Source: Piliocolobus tephrosceles (Eukaryota; Chordata; Mammalia; Primates; Cercopithecidae). From it: a DNA stretch of 64,000 nt. A program made the translations under genes and the position numbers. Shown here piece after piece: positions 25,317 through 37,205 of this stretch (position 1 is the first letter of the stretch; every line of letters begins with the position of its first letter). The stretch covers positions 132,161,411 to 132,225,410 of the forward strand of contig NC_045441.1 in NCBI RefSeq assembly GCF_002776525.5, read 5' to 3'. Under the pieces are notes generated by a model. That model was given only the letters and a program-made list of their open reading frames with translations. It made no database searches and was not told the DNA's origin.

Positions 25317-26000
25317 TTTTTGAAAAGTCAAATATTTTGCAGTGCAATCAATTTATTGGGAAAAAATTTGAGCATAATAAGAATTTCACATTTACTTAAG
25401 GGCAGTTTCACCAGCAAGAAACACAAGGTGAAATACAAACTGTACCAAGTTAAACCAATTCACATAAGAATACACAAAACACACTCATATACCTCAGACA
25501 TCTACCAGCTATCTCGGTACACTAAGTATATTGACCTTAAGGGTTTGCTTATTATCTTGTTACATTTGAAAACTACTGTATATAAGCAAACACTCTTTCA
25601 ATATCCCAAACATGTTTAAGTGTCCTGGTTCAAAATACCAGCAGAGAAAATGGAAAAAAAGGGCATACTATTTATATGTGAAGACCTTAAACAGAAATTA
25701 CCCAATCCTGTAGAAGTGGCTCCATTCAGTGTTATTAATGGCTAATTCAGTGGTTTCAAACATCACTACAATCTCCAAAGCCTTCAGCCATTAGATGACA
25801 CCATAAGTTCAGATAAGAAAGTCACAAAAGAATTTTCAGCAGTGACACTAAAACTACTTGAAGAAGATAGCTACACATTGGATCAAAAATGGCAATTTTG
25901 AAAAAACAGACATGCGTTAAAAATCTCAAAATACCTACACCCCAAAGGCAAAAAAAAAAAAAAAAAAAAAAAATGCCCAAGTATTTAAGAATTGCAAAAG
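25317..26000 (-). pseudogene. Possible retroposed mRNA 3' UTR, source unknown
   Basis: On the minus strand the last part reads like the end of an mRNA. It is AT-rich non-coding sequence leading to cccAATAAAttg (+ strand about 25344-25355), then about 25 nt later a short A-run (six T at 25318-25323). An internal T-run (A on the + strand at 25950-25973) also fits a 3' UTR. No coding frame is preserved, I cannot name the source gene, and I did not find clear target-site repeats. It may instead be unique sequence with a chance polyadenylation signal. Confidence 0.3.
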
Positions 26001-26409
26001 ATCAAGAGTCAACAAACTGAACCAAAGACAATGAATCATGCCCATCCACACCTGGTGTTACAGCCTTCTGTCTGATGTCTGATAATTCTTCTAATACTTC
26101 ACAGTAACCCACATGCTGCTACCGCCTGACACCTATTTCCATAAGCAAATTTCATGTATTCTTCAATATAAACTCTCATAATTATTATAGTATTTATGTA
26201 TGTCTTAACTATCAAATATGTGTAATAGTGTACTATTCCTTTAGTTTACTGCTTTATTTATCACTGACAATGTATTTGAGTGCTATATCATTAATTCCAT
26301 TCTTCTCATAACTCTTTCAGTTTTCATTGTACACTTTTGGATATTGTAGTGATTTTTAGGAACATATATGGCACATTATAGGAGAACTGACTGTACAGAC
26401 CCACATTAA
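26001..26409. other. Intergenic, nothing recognised
   Basis: AT-rich sequence with no repeat or exon I can identify. If the left neighbour is a retrocopy, this may belong to the same 3' UTR. Confidence 0.35.
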
Positions 26410-26755
26410 ATTAGCGGATATCTGTACCAAAAGACATGTACAAAAAAATCTTAACAGGTTTATTCAAAATAGCAAAAATGGGGAAAATGTCTATCAATAT
26501 TACAATGCTAAAATAAAGAATGGTACACTTCGATAATATAATACTAAACATCAGTGAAAAAAATTTAGTTACCGCTAAGTGCAACAGCCTAGGTAAATCC
26601 CATAAAAATAATGTTCACTGAAAGAAACTAGAAACCAAGAAGTATGTATATTATGATTCTATTTATATGAAGTTCAATAAGAGAAAATAATAGTCTTTGA
26701 TGAGAGAAATTAGAATCACCACTTAACCTTATGGGGTATTGACACAAAGGGGTCA
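26410..26755 (+). mobile_element. Ancient L1M 3'-end fragment
   Basis: The wording 'gaaagaaactagaaaccaag', 'tatgattctatttatatgaag' and 'agaaattagaatcaccac' is that of old L1M (L1MC/L1ME) 3' ends. It is highly diverged, with no coding capacity. Confidence 0.6.
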
Positions 26756-26756
26756 T

Positions 26757-27160
26757 CTTAGTCTGTTCTTCCTGCTTTTAGAAAATGCCAGATACTTGGT
26801 AATTTATAAACAATAGAAATTTATTTCTCACAGCTCTGGAGCCTGGGAAGCCCAAGGTCAAGGCAGTAGCATATTCCGTGGCTGGTGAAGCCTTGCTCTC
26901 TGCTTCCAGGATGGTATCTTGTTGCTTGTTCTCAAATGACAGAAGAGTGGAAGGGCGAAAGGAGTGAATACTACACCCTCACATGACAGAGAGAAAAGGC
27001 AAAATGTTAGGCAGTTTTCTGAAGCCTCTTTTATAAGGGCATTAATACCATCTATGAGGATTTATGAGGATTTCAACCTTATGACCTAATCACATCCCAA
27101 AGGCCCTACCTCTTAATACTATCATGTTAATTAATTTTAATATACCACTCTCTGTATATT
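26757..27160 (-). mobile_element. MaLR-type LTR (MLT1/MST-like)
   Basis: In reverse orientation the order is 'tagtctgttcttcctgctt', 'gtaatttataaacaatag', 'ttatttctcacagctctgg', then 'aaggccctacctcttaatac'. This is the mirror image of MLT1/MST LTRs, including the inverted AATAAA (tttatt). It is solitary; no internal MaLR sequence follows. Confidence 0.65.
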
Positions 27161-27342
27161 ATTTTACAAATTCAGTCAGCATATAGACTACTTAATGAAA
27201 ATAACTTTAAACCTTAATCCAATAGGTGTATATAAAACATGGTAGTCAAAAATACACATGCTTTTTAAGCATACACATAAATAACTTCACAGAAACTGAA
27301 AAAAATGTTTAAATATATCTCAAATGATGGAAATTATGCAGC

Positions 27343-27775
27343 ATGTATTGGTTTCCTATTGCTGTTGTAACAATTTGCTATAAATCTAGTGTCTATAAAC
27401 AACACAAATTTATTATCTTACAGTTCTGGAGATCAGAAGTTCTAAATCAAGGAGTTGGCAGGGCTGTACTCCTTCTGCAGGCTCTAGGAGAGAATGTGTT
27501 CCAATGCCTTTCCAGAGTCTAGAGGCCACCTGCATTCCTTGGCTTACAGCCCCTTCTTTGCATCACTCTGAACTCTGCATCTGTCATCACATCTTCTTCT
27601 CTCCCCTTGACACTCCTGCCTCCCTCTTTCCCTTATAGGAAGTTTTAGTATTACATTAGGCCCACCCAGATAACGCTGGATAGTCTTCTTAACTTAATGA
27701 CATCTGGAGGACCCTTTTTGCCATGTAAGGGTACATACAGGCTCCAGGGATTAGGACATAGACAATTTTTTTCAA
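27343..27775 (-). mobile_element. MLT1 LTR
   Basis: It reads 'ttggtttcctattgctgttg', 'aacaacacaaatttattatc', 'cagttctggagatcagaag', 'taggcccacccagataac' and 'ccagggattaggacatag', the reverse complement of an MLT1 LTR in correct order. It is a second MaLR LTR in the same orientation as the one just left of it, but of a different subtype. Confidence 0.75.
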
Positions 27776-28290
27776 GATATTTCCTATGTTATCTTCATCA
27801 GATTTTTAATTACTTAGGAAAATTATGCATAAAGGGAGTTAAAGTTTTTACATTCATATAACTTTCTGTATTGACTTCAAAGTTTTTTTATCACTATGGT
27901 TAAACAAGTAACTATAATTTTACAATAATCTCTGATTCTGTTTTAATCAAATGTTTTGAACCTTTTAACATCTTCAAAAAACATTCTCAAAATCAAATAA
28001 TCATTGCTAATTATTCATGTTTTGTTTTGCAGAGTCAAGAAAACCTTTTTCTTTAAAACTGTTTATAGTTTACAAGCTTTAGTAATACAATAAAGTTTAT
28101 CTATATCTCTACCTGATCCAGAATTTGAAAACTATTTAAAATTCCCCTAGGACTAGGGACAATTGCAGAAGAGGTGAGGGTCTGAGCTTGTAAGGGCCAG
28201 TTTTCAGAGAGAAAATTAGTTCGGACCTTCCCAATCAAAGATGGATACACAGGTGTCTAAATAGCTGATGGCTCAACACATAGAACTTAT
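27776..28290. other. Intergenic, nothing recognised
   Basis: AT-rich sequence between the MLT1 LTR and the L1 A-tail. No exon or repeat was recognised. Confidence 0.4.
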
Positions 28291-29246
28291 AAATAAGTCA
28301 ATTTTTTTATTGTACTTTAAGTCCTAGGGTACATGAGCATAATGTGCAGATTTGTTACATATGTATATTTGTGCCATGTTGGTGTGCTGTACCCATCAAC
28401 TCATCAGCACCCATCAATTCATCATTTACATCAGGTATAACTCCCAATGCCATCCCTCCCCCTTCCCCCCTCCCCATAATAAGCCCCGGTGTGTGATGTT
28501 CCCTTTCCAGAGTCCAAGTACTCTCATTGTTCAATTTCCACCTATGAGTGAGAACATGCGGTGTTTCGTTTTCTGTTCTTGAGATAGTTTGCTGAGAATG
28601 ATGGTTTCCAGCTGCATCCATGTCCCTACAAAGGACACGAACTCATCCTTTTTTATGGCTGCATAGTATTCCATGGTGTATATGTGCCACATTTTCTTAA
28701 TCCAGTCTGTCACTGATGGACATTTGGGTTGATTCCAAGTCTTTGCTATTGTGAATAGTGCCACAATAAACATACATGTGCATGTGTCTTTATAGCAGCA
28801 TGATTTATAATCCTTTGGGTATATACTCAGTAATGGGATGGCTGGGTCATATGGTATTTCTAGTTCTAGATCCTTGAGGAATCGCAATACTGTTTTCCAT
28901 AATGGTTGAACTAGTTTACAATCCCACTAACAGTGTAAAAGTGTTCCTATTTCTCCACATCCTCTCCAGCACCTGTTGTTTCCTGACTTTTTAATGATTG
29001 CCATTCTAACTGGTGTGAGGTGGTATCTCATTGTGGTTTTGATTTGCATTTCTCTGATGGCCAGTGATGATGAGCATTTTTTCATGTATCTGTTGGCTGT
29101 ATGCATGTCTTCTTTTGGGAAAGGTCTGTTCATATCCTTCGCCCACTTTTTGATGGGGTTGTTTTTTTCTCATAAATTTGTTTGAGTTCTTTGTAGGTTC
29201 TGGATATTAGCCCTTTGTCAGATGAGTAGATTGCAAAAATTTTCTC

Positions 29247-30749
29247 TCATTCTGTAGGTTGCCTGTTCACTCTGATGGTAGTTTCTTTTGCTGTGCAGAA
29301 GCTCTTTAGTTTAATTAGATCCCATTGGTCAATTCTGGCTTTTGTTGCCGTTACTTTTGGTGTTTTAGACATGAAGTCCTTGCCCATGCCTATGTCCTGA
29401 ATGGTATTACCTAGGTTTTCTTCTAGGGTTTTTATGGTTTTAGGTCTAACATTTAAGTCTCTAATCCACCTTGAATTAATTTTCGTATAAGGAGTAAGGA
29501 AAGGATCCAGTTTCAGCTTTCTACTTATGGCTAGCCAATTTTCCCAGCACCATTTATTAAATACAGTATCCTTTCCCCATTTCTTGTTTTTCTCAGGTTT
29601 GTCAAAGATCAGATGGCTGTAGATGTGTAGTAGTATTTCTGAGGGCTCTGTTCTGTTCCATTGATCTATATCTCTGTTTTGGTACCAGTACCATGCTGTT
29701 TTGGTTACTGTAGCCTTGTAGTATAGTTTGAAGTCAGGTAGCATGATGCCTCTAGCTTTGTTCTTTTGACTTAGGATTGTCTTGGCAATGTGCGCTCTTT
29801 TTTGGTTCCATATGAACTTTAAAGCAGTTTTGTCCAGTTCTGTGAAGAAAGTCATTGGTAGCTTGATGGGAATGGCATTGAATCTATAAATTACCTTGGG
29901 CAGTATGGCCATTTTCACAATATTGATTCTTCCTATCCATGAGCATGGTATGTTCTTCCATTTGTTTGTGTCCTCTTTGATTTCACTGAGCAGTGGTTTG
30001 TAGTTCTCCTTGAAGAGGTCCTTTACATCCTTTGTAAGTTTGATTCCTAGATATTTTATTCTCTTTGAAGCAATTGTGAATGGAAGTTCATCCATGATTT
30101 GGCTCTCTGTTTGTCTGTTACTGGTGTATAAGAGTGTTTGTGATTTTTGCACATTAATTTTGTATCCTGAGACTTTGCCGAAGTTGCTTATCAGCTTAAG
30201 GAGATTTTGGACTGAGATGATAGGGTTTTCTAAATATACAATCATGTCATCTGCAAACAGGGACAATTTGACTTCTTCTTTTCCTAACTGAATACCCTTG
30301 ATTTCTTTCTCTTGCCTGATTGCCCTAGCCAGAACTTCTAACACTATGTTGAATGGGAGTGGTGAGAGAGGGCATCCCTGTCTTGTGCCAGTTTTCAAAG
30401 GGAATGCTTCCAGTTTTTGCTCATTCAGTATGATATTGGCTATGGGTTTGTCATAAATAGCTCTTATTATTTTGAGATACGTTCCATCAATACCGAATTT
30501 ATTGAGAGTTTTTAGCATGAAGGGCTGTTGAATTTTGTCAAAGGCCTTTTCTGTGTCTATTGAGATAATCATGTGGTTTTTGTCTTTGGTTCTGTTTATA
30601 TGCTGGATTACGTTTATTGATTTGCGTATGTTGAACCAGCCTTGCATCCCAGGGATGAAGCCCACTTGTTCATGGTGGATAAGCTTTTTGATGTGCTGCT
30701 GGATTCGGTTTGCCAGCATTTTATTGAGGATTTCTGCATCGATGTTCAT
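29247..30749 (-). pseudogene. L1 ORF2p reverse-transcriptase and C-terminal frame
   Basis: This is the longest open frame of the window (500 codons). It starts just inside the reverse-transcriptase domain of ORF2p. The conserved aspartate of the first catalytic motif lies at residue 65 (IISID), GCPLSP at 125-130, and the catalytic FADD at 165-168. The Z/C-terminal region follows, including an intact MLPDFKLYY. The frame is cut off from the endonuclease by an upstream stop or frameshift and lacks the C-terminus, which continues in another frame at 28531-28887. No functional ORF2p can come from it. Confidence 0.85.
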
Positions 30750-31481
30750 CAGGGATATTGGTCAAAAATTCTCTGTTTTTGTTGTGTCTCTGCCAGGCTG
30801 TGGTATCAGATGATGTTGGCCTCATAAAATGAGTTAGGGAGGATTCCCTCTTTTTCTATTGATTGGAATAGTTTCAGAAGGAATGGTACCAGCTCCTCCT
30901 TGTACCTCTGGTAGAATTCGGCTGTGAATCCGTCTGGTCCTGGACATTTTTTTTGGTTGGTAGGCTATTAATTATTGCCTCAATTTCAGAGCCTGCTATT
31001 GGTCTATTCAAGGATTCAACTTCTTCCTGGTTTAGTCTTGGGAGAGTGTAAGTGTCCAGGAAATTATCCATTTCTTCTAGGTTTTCTAGTTTATTTGCGT
31101 AGAGGTGTTTATAGTATTCTCTGATGGTAGTTTGTATTTCTGTGGGGTCGGTGGTGATATCTCCTTTATCTTTTTTTATTGTGTCTATTTGATTCTTCTC
31201 TCTTTTCTTCTTTATTAATCTTGCTAGCAGTCTATCAATTTTGTTGATCTTTTCAAAAAGCCAGCTCCTGGATTCATTGATTTTTTTGGAGGATTTTTTG
31301 TGTCTCTATCTCCTTCAGTTCTGCCCTGATGTTAGTTATTTCTTGCCTTCTGCTAGCTTTTGAATGTGTTTGCTCTTACTTCTCTAGTTCTTTTAATTGT
31401 GATGTTAGGGTGTCAATTTTAGATCTTTCCAACTTTCTCTTGTGGGCATTTAGTGCTATAAATTTCCCTCTACACACTGCT

Positions 31482-32350
31482 TTAAATGTCCCAGAGATTC
31501 TTGTATGTTGTATCTTTGTTCTTATTGGTTTCAAAGAACACCTTTATTTCTGCCTTCATTTCGTTATGTACCCAGTAGTCATTCAGGAGCAGGTTGTTCA
31601 GTTTCCATGTAGTTAAGTGGTTTTGATTGATTTTCTCAGTCCTGAGTTCTAGTTTGATTGCACTGTGGTCTGAGAGACAGTTTGTTATAATTCCTGTTCT
31701 TGTACATTTGCTGAGGAGGGCTTTACTTCCAACTATGTGGTCAATTTTGGAATAAGTGTGATGTGGTGCTGAGAAGAATGTATATTCTGTTGAGTTGGGG
31801 TGGAGAGTTCTGTAGATGTCTATTAGGTCTGCTTGGTGCAGAGCTGAGTTCAATTCCTGGATATCCTTGTTAACTTTCTGTCTCGTTGATCTGTCTAATG
31901 TTGACAGTGGGATGTTGAAGTCTCCCATTATTGTGTGGGATTCTAAGTCTCTTTGTAGGCCTGTAAGAATTTGATTTATGAATCTGGGTTCTCCTGTATT
32001 GGGTGCATATATATTTAGGATAATTAGTTCTTCTTGTTGAATTGATCCCTTTACCATTATGTAATGACCTTCTTTGTCTCTTTTGTTCTTTGTTGGTTTA
32101 AAGTCTGTTTTATCAGAGACCAGGATTGCAACCCTCACTTATTTTGCTTTCCATTTGCTTGGTAGATCTTCCTCCATCCCTTTATTTTGAGCCTATGTGT
32201 ATCTTTGCATATGAGATGTGTCTCATGAATACAGCACACTGATGGGTCTTGATTCTTTATCCAATTTGCCAGTCTGTGTCTTTTAATTGGGGCATTTAGC
32301 CCATTTACATTTAAGGTTAATATTGTTATGTGTGAATTTGATCCTGTCAT
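31482..32350 (-). pseudogene. L1 ORF2p endonuclease remnant
   Basis: Two adjacent frames encode the apurinic/apyrimidinic-type endonuclease that nicks target DNA. The first (32135-32350, 71 codons) holds the N-terminal ILTLNVNGLN strand and HETHL, where the usual motif is QETHL. The second (31482-32138, 218 codons) holds NIYAP, GDFN (72-75), KIDHI and the SDHS catalytic histidine motif (156-159). A premature stop or shift at 32135 separates them, so the domain is broken although most catalytic residues are still spelled. Confidence 0.82.
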
Positions 32351-32414
32351 TATGATGCTAGCTGGTTATTTCACCCATTAATTGATGCAGTTTCTTCATA
32401 GCATCGATGAAAAT

Positions 32415-33295
32415 TTACAATTTGTCATGTTTTTGCAATGGCTGGTACCTGTTATTCCTTTCCATGTTTAGTGCTTCCTTCAGGAGCTCTTGTAAGGCAG
32501 GCCTGATGGTGACAAAATCTCTCAGCATTTGCTCGTCTATAAAGGATTTTATTTCTCCTTCACTTATGAAGCTTGGTTTGGCTGGATATGAGATTCTGGG
32601 TTGAAAATTCTTTTTTTTACGAATGTTGAATATTGGGCCCCATTCTCTTCTGGCTTGTAGGTTTTCTGCAGAGAGATCCACTGTTAGTTTGATGGGCTTC
32701 CCTTTTTGGGTAACCTGACCTTTCTCTCTGGCTACCCTTAACATTTTTTCCTGCATTTCAACCTTGGCGAATCTGACAATTATGTGTCTTGGGGTTGCTA
32801 TTCTCGAGGAGTATCTTTGTAGTGTTCTCTGTATTTCCTGATGTTGAATGTTGGCCTGCCTTGTTAGTTTGGGGAAGTTCTCCTGAATAATATCCTGAAG
32901 AGTGTTTTTCAACTTGGTTGCATTCTTCCTGTCACTTTCAGGTACACCAATCATAGATTTGGTCTTTTCACATAGTCCCATATTTCTTGGAGGCTTTGTT
33001 CATTTCTTTTTACTCTTTTTTCTCTAAACTTCTCACTTTATTTTATTGATTTGATCTTCAATCACTGATACCCTTTCTTTCACTTGATCAAATCGGCTAT
33101 TGAAGGTTGTGCATGCATCATGAAGTTCTTGTGCCATGGTTTTAAGCTCCATCAGGTCGTTTAAGGTCTTCTCTTCACTGTTTATTCTAGTTAGCCATTT
33201 GTCTAATCTGTTTTCAAGGTTTTTAGCTTCGTTGCAATGGGTTAGAACATCCTCTTTTAGCTTGGAGAAGTTTGTTATTACTAATCTTCTGAAGC
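32415..33295 (-). pseudogene. L1 ORF1p remnant
   Basis: A 188-codon frame (32415-32981) covers the RRM and C-terminal domain of the L1 RNA-binding protein (peptides IQRTLQRYSS, RHIIVRFAKVEM, PIKLTVDLSAE). Upstream, 32982-33295 encodes the coiled coil in a disrupted frame, and the element ends there. The same segment exists in the L1PA at 42590-43320. Confidence 0.8.
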
Positions 33296-34195
33296 TTTTA
33301 TGTTACTTAGAGGGTTTTAAGGATTAATGAGTGCCTGCCCACCTCTATTCCCATGTGGCCTAAAATGTTTAGTTGTTTATAAGTCTTCTGGTTCAAATTT
33401 CCTTGGCTATAGGGTTCCTGCCAAGGGACATGTCTGATCCTGGACAAGTAGCCACATCACCCCAGCAACTGTATAGGACAAAATAAAATCTTGGCCATCA
33501 ACGCTGCTTCTGGTATATCTTGACCAAAAAGGGGGAATATAAACTAAAAATTAAAATCCTAAGCCGCCTACTGTCTGAATGAACCCCACCCCCATTGGCC
33601 AAGGGAACCCCACAAAAATTTAAAAACTTAGTTCCCCTCCATGATGGGACAGGAAGGCAGACATGTCCCATTATACCCCCTCTCTTTTATGGTGTAGACA
33701 CAACAACTGACCAGCATTGATATTAAAATAGAGATCGGAAGACCGACAGAACAGACTTTCTGTGGCAATAAGACATCAAATTATGAAAGACCTATCTTAG
33801 GTCTTAAGATACCTAAGACTATATCAGGCAAAATTTAATTCACACACCCCTATGTTTAAAGGATAAACTATGTTCTAACTGCCATAAGGTTTTCTTTTTC
33901 TCTAGCAGCTATTTTAAGCTGAAAAAGAAAAACAAGGACTAATAAAACAATTTTCAGCTCCACCAGATGCCGAAAAACTGAACTCCTGTTCCACCAGTCA
34001 CAGCTGTAAGTTTTACTGGATAAGATACTGATTTCAGTAACTTTCTTCTGATAAAAATACTACTAATCATAGACTAGTTCTGGCCAGTTTACAGAAATTG
34101 TGCAATTGCATACCTCTGTGTCCTAAAAAGACCTTTGACATATAGGGCCTAATTGTAATATATTTAAATGTTGTCTCCACCCCAAAGTAAACATG
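33296..34195. other. Unclassified, LTR-like sequence
   Basis: Nine hundred bases between the truncated L1 and the HERV-H body. The pyrimidine/purine blocks, a CCAAT-like 'cccattggccaaggg' and 'aggacaaaataaaatc' resemble a retroviral LTR or gag-region relic, but I cannot assign a family. There is no LTR7 wording here, so it is not the 5' LTR of the HERV-H. No gene is seen. Confidence 0.35.
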
Positions 34196-34393
34196 GGCCA
34201 AAATCAGAAGCCAAAAAGCAAGGTTAAAAAATTCACTGGAAATCGGACTGTCCAACTCAACCAGCAGCCACTCCCAGATCCCCTGGAACTCTGACCTAAG
34301 CGTCTCTGACTGACTCCTTCCCAGATCTTCTTGGCTTAGGGACTGAAGACTGACACTGTCCAATCACCTCAGAAGCCTACAGGACCATCACAA

Positions 34394-34774
34394 ATGCTTT
34401 GGGCAACTCTTACAGTGGAGGGTAAGTTCGTCCCCTTCTTAATCAATATGAGGGCTAACCACTCCACATTACCTTCTTTTCAAGGACCCGTTTCCCTTGC
34501 CTCCATAACTGTTGTGGGTATTGACAGCCAGGCTTCTAAACCTCTTAAAACTCCCCAACTCTGGTGCCAACTTAGACAATATTCTTTTATGCACTCCTTT
34601 TTAGTTATCCCCACCTGCCCAGTTCCCTTATTAGGTCAAGACATTTTAACTAAATTATCTGCTTCCCTGACTATTCCTAGGCAACAGCCACACCTCATTG
34701 CCACCTTTTCCCCCAGTTCAAAGCCTCCTTCACATCCTCCTCTTTTATCTCCCCACCTTAACCCACAAATATAG
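34394..34774 (+). pseudogene. HERV-H protease remnant
   Basis: A 126-codon open frame aligns with the retroviral aspartic protease region, which normally cleaves Gag-Pol. The conserved strand GQDILTKL is visible at about residue 82. The expected catalytic D-T-G site is not preserved: at about residues 17-22 the frame reads INMRAN. The frame continues past the domain into a proline-rich linker. It is inactive by sequence. Confidence 0.65.
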
Positions 34775-34919
34775 GACAACTCTACTCCCTCCTTGGCAAT
34801 CGATCATGCACCCCTTACCATCCCATTAAAACCTAATCACCCTTACCCCACTCAACGCTAATATCCCATCCCACAGCAGGCTTTAAGAGGATTAAAGCCT
34901 GTTACCACTCTCCTGCTAC

Positions 34920-36110
34920 AGCATGGGCCGCTAAAGCCTATAAACTCTCCTTACAATTCCCCCATTTTACCTGTCCAAAGACTGGACAAGTTTTACAGGT
35001 TAGTTCAGGATCTACGCCTTATCAACCAAATTGTCTTGCCTATCCACCCCATGGTGCCAAACCCATATACTCTCCTATCCTCAATACCTCTCTCTACAAT
35101 CCATTATTCTGTTCTAGATAAACCTAGCTGACCCCATAAATCCTAAATCCTTTCCCCACTCCCCTTTCCATTCCTTAAAAAACAGCCCTAAAAGCTGCTC
35201 CCAAACTAGCTCTCCCTAACTCATCCCAACCCTCTTCATTACACACAGCCAAAGTATAGGGCTGTGTGGTCAGAATTCTTACACAAGAGCCAGGACCGTG
35301 CCCTGTAGCCTTTCTGTCCGAACACCCTGACCTTACTGTTTTAGCCTAGCCCTCATGTCTGCATGCAGTGGCTGCCACTGCTTTGATACTTTTAAAGGCC
35401 CTCAAAATCATAAGGTATACTCCACTTACTCTCTACAGTTCACATAACTTTCAAAATATATTTTCCTCCTCACACATGACACATATACTTTCTGCCCCCC
35501 AGTTCCTTCAGCTATACTCACTCTTTGTTGAGTCTCCCACAATTACCATTGTTCCTGGCCCAGACTTCAATCCAGCCTCCTACATTATCCCAGATACCAC
35601 ACCTGACCCCCATGACTGTATCTCTGTGATCCACCTGACATTCACTCCATTTCCCCATATTTCCTTCTTTCCTGTTCCTCACCCTGATCACACTTGGTTT
35701 ATTGATGGCAGTTCCACCAGGCCTAATCGCCACTCACCAGCAAATGTAGGCTGTGCTATAGTATCTTCCACATCTATCATTGAGGCTACTGCTCTGCCCT
35801 GCTCCACTACCTCTCAGCAAGCTGAACTCGTTGCCTTAACTCGAGCCCTCACCCTTGCAAAGGGACTACGCATCAATGTTTAAATTGACTCTAAATATGC
35901 CTTCTATATCCTGCACCACCATGGTGTTATATGGGAAGAACGACATTTCCTCACTACACAAGAATCCTCTGTCATTAATGCCTCCTTAATTAAAACTCTT
36001 CTTAAAGCTGCTTTACTTCCAAAAGAAGCTGGAGTCATTCACTGCAAGGGCCATCAAAAGGCATCAGATCCCATCACTTAGGGCAATGCTTATGCTGGTA
36101 AGGTAGCTAA
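34920..36110 (+). pseudogene. HERV-H pol remnant (RT fragment and RNase H)
   Basis: The reverse-transcriptase start is readable near 34975-35050, where 'LVQDLRLIN' precedes the usual finger region, and is then cut by a large deletion. A 171-codon frame (35368-35883) covers the connection region and the RNase H start (TWFIDGSS with its acidic residue, then QQAELVALTRAL). A stop at 35881 interrupts RNase H, which continues as IDSKYAF and CKGHQKA to about 36080, where another stop follows. No active polymerase can result. Confidence 0.7.
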
Positions 36111-36269
36111 AAAATCAGCTAGTGTTCCAACTTCTGTACCTCATGGCCAGTTTTTCTCAGTCTCATTGGTCACTCCTATTTACTCTCCTACTGAAGTTTC
36201 CACCTATCAATCCCTCTCCACTCAAGGCAGATGGTTCTTAGACCAATAATAATAATAAAAAAAATCTCC

Positions 36270-37196
36270 TTCCAGCCTCACAGGCCCATTCTATTCTGTC
36301 ATCATTTCATAACCTCTTCCATGTAGGTTACAAGCTGTTAGCCCCCATCTTAAAACCTCTTGTTTCCTTTCCATCGTGAAAATCTATCCACAACCCACCA
36401 CTCTTGACTCCCTTTGGAGTGGACAGATGAACTTTGCTGACAGGACACACTCCAATGCTTTCACCTGATGAAGTCCTATTCTTTATTTTTATACTCACTC
36501 TTATTCTCATTCCTATTCTTATGCCACCCTCTACCTCTCCCCAGCTATCTCCACCACACTATCAGTCTCACTCACTCTCTCCTACCTGTTTCTAATCCTT
36601 CTTTAACAAACAACTGCTGGCTTTGCATTTCTCTTTCCTCCAAAATCACCAAGGCCCCGACTCACTCACTGCTAAAAAAAAAAAAGAGGGGGGACTCTGT
36701 ATATTTTTAAATTAAGAGTGTTGTTTTTACCTAAATCAATCTGGCCTGGTATATAACAATATTTAAAAAACTCAAGGATAGAGCCCAAAAACTCGCCAAC
36801 CAAGCAATTAATTAACTCTGAACCCTTCTGGACACTCTCTAATTGGATGTCCTGGGTACTCCCAATTCTTAGTCTTTTAATACCTATTTTTCTCCTTCTT
36901 TTATTCAAGCCTTGTGTCTTCTGTTTAGTTTCTCAATTCATACAAAACCACATCCAGGCCATCAACAATAATTCTATATGACAAATGCTCCTTCTAACAA
37001 CCCCACAAGATCACCCCTTACCCCAAAACCTTTCTTCAGTTTAATCTCTCCCACTGTAGGTTCCCACACTGCCCCTAATCCTGCTGGAAGCAGCCCTGAG
37101 AAACATCGCCCATTATCTCTCCATACCACCCCCAAAAGTTTTCACCGCCCCAACACTTCACTACTATTTTGTGTTGTTTTTCTTATTAATATAAGA
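36270..37196 (+). pseudogene. HERV-H integrase trace and env remnant
   Basis: A short histidine-containing stretch at about 36290-36330 recalls the integrase zinc-binding domain. The 80-codon frame at 36468-36710 has a hydrophobic signal-like start and a surface-protein-like CWLC motif. After a deletion, 36835-36980 encodes a hydrophobic membrane span and a short tail as in the transmembrane subunit. All parts are truncated or out of frame with each other. Confidence 0.55.
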
Positions 37197-37205
37197 AGAC
37201 AGGAA

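Larger units (their letters stand above)
28292..33295 (-). mobile_element. L1PA element, truncated within ORF1
   Basis: From its 3' end (T7 at 28299-28305 and 'attgtactttaag') it runs through 3' UTR, ORF2 (about 28531-32350) and ORF1 (about 32415-33295). It stops within the N-terminal third of ORF1, so it is 5'-truncated and has no promoter. Divergence is moderate and frames up to 500 codons survive, so it is younger than the L1PB-type copies at 8-21 kb. I saw no clear TSD. Confidence 0.92.
34196..37205 (+). mobile_element. HERV-H-type endogenous retrovirus body, deleted and defective
   Basis: A class I (gammaretrovirus-like) endogenous provirus relic. In order: a gag/pro junction region, a protease remnant, a short reverse-transcriptase piece, an RNase H stretch, a trace of integrase, a scrap of env surface sequence and the env transmembrane tail. 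It ends in a purine-rich tract directly before LTR7. The 5' LTR, leader, nearly all of gag, and large parts of pol and env are missing. Stops and frameshifts occur throughout, so it cannot make virus. The structure fits the common internally deleted HERV-H form. Confidence 0.8.

Noticed and set aside
33296..34195. 5' LTR of the HERV-H element
   Set aside because: None of the LTR7 wording (TGTCAGGCCTCTGAG, polyadenylation region) occurs here. The 5' LTR and leader are missing.
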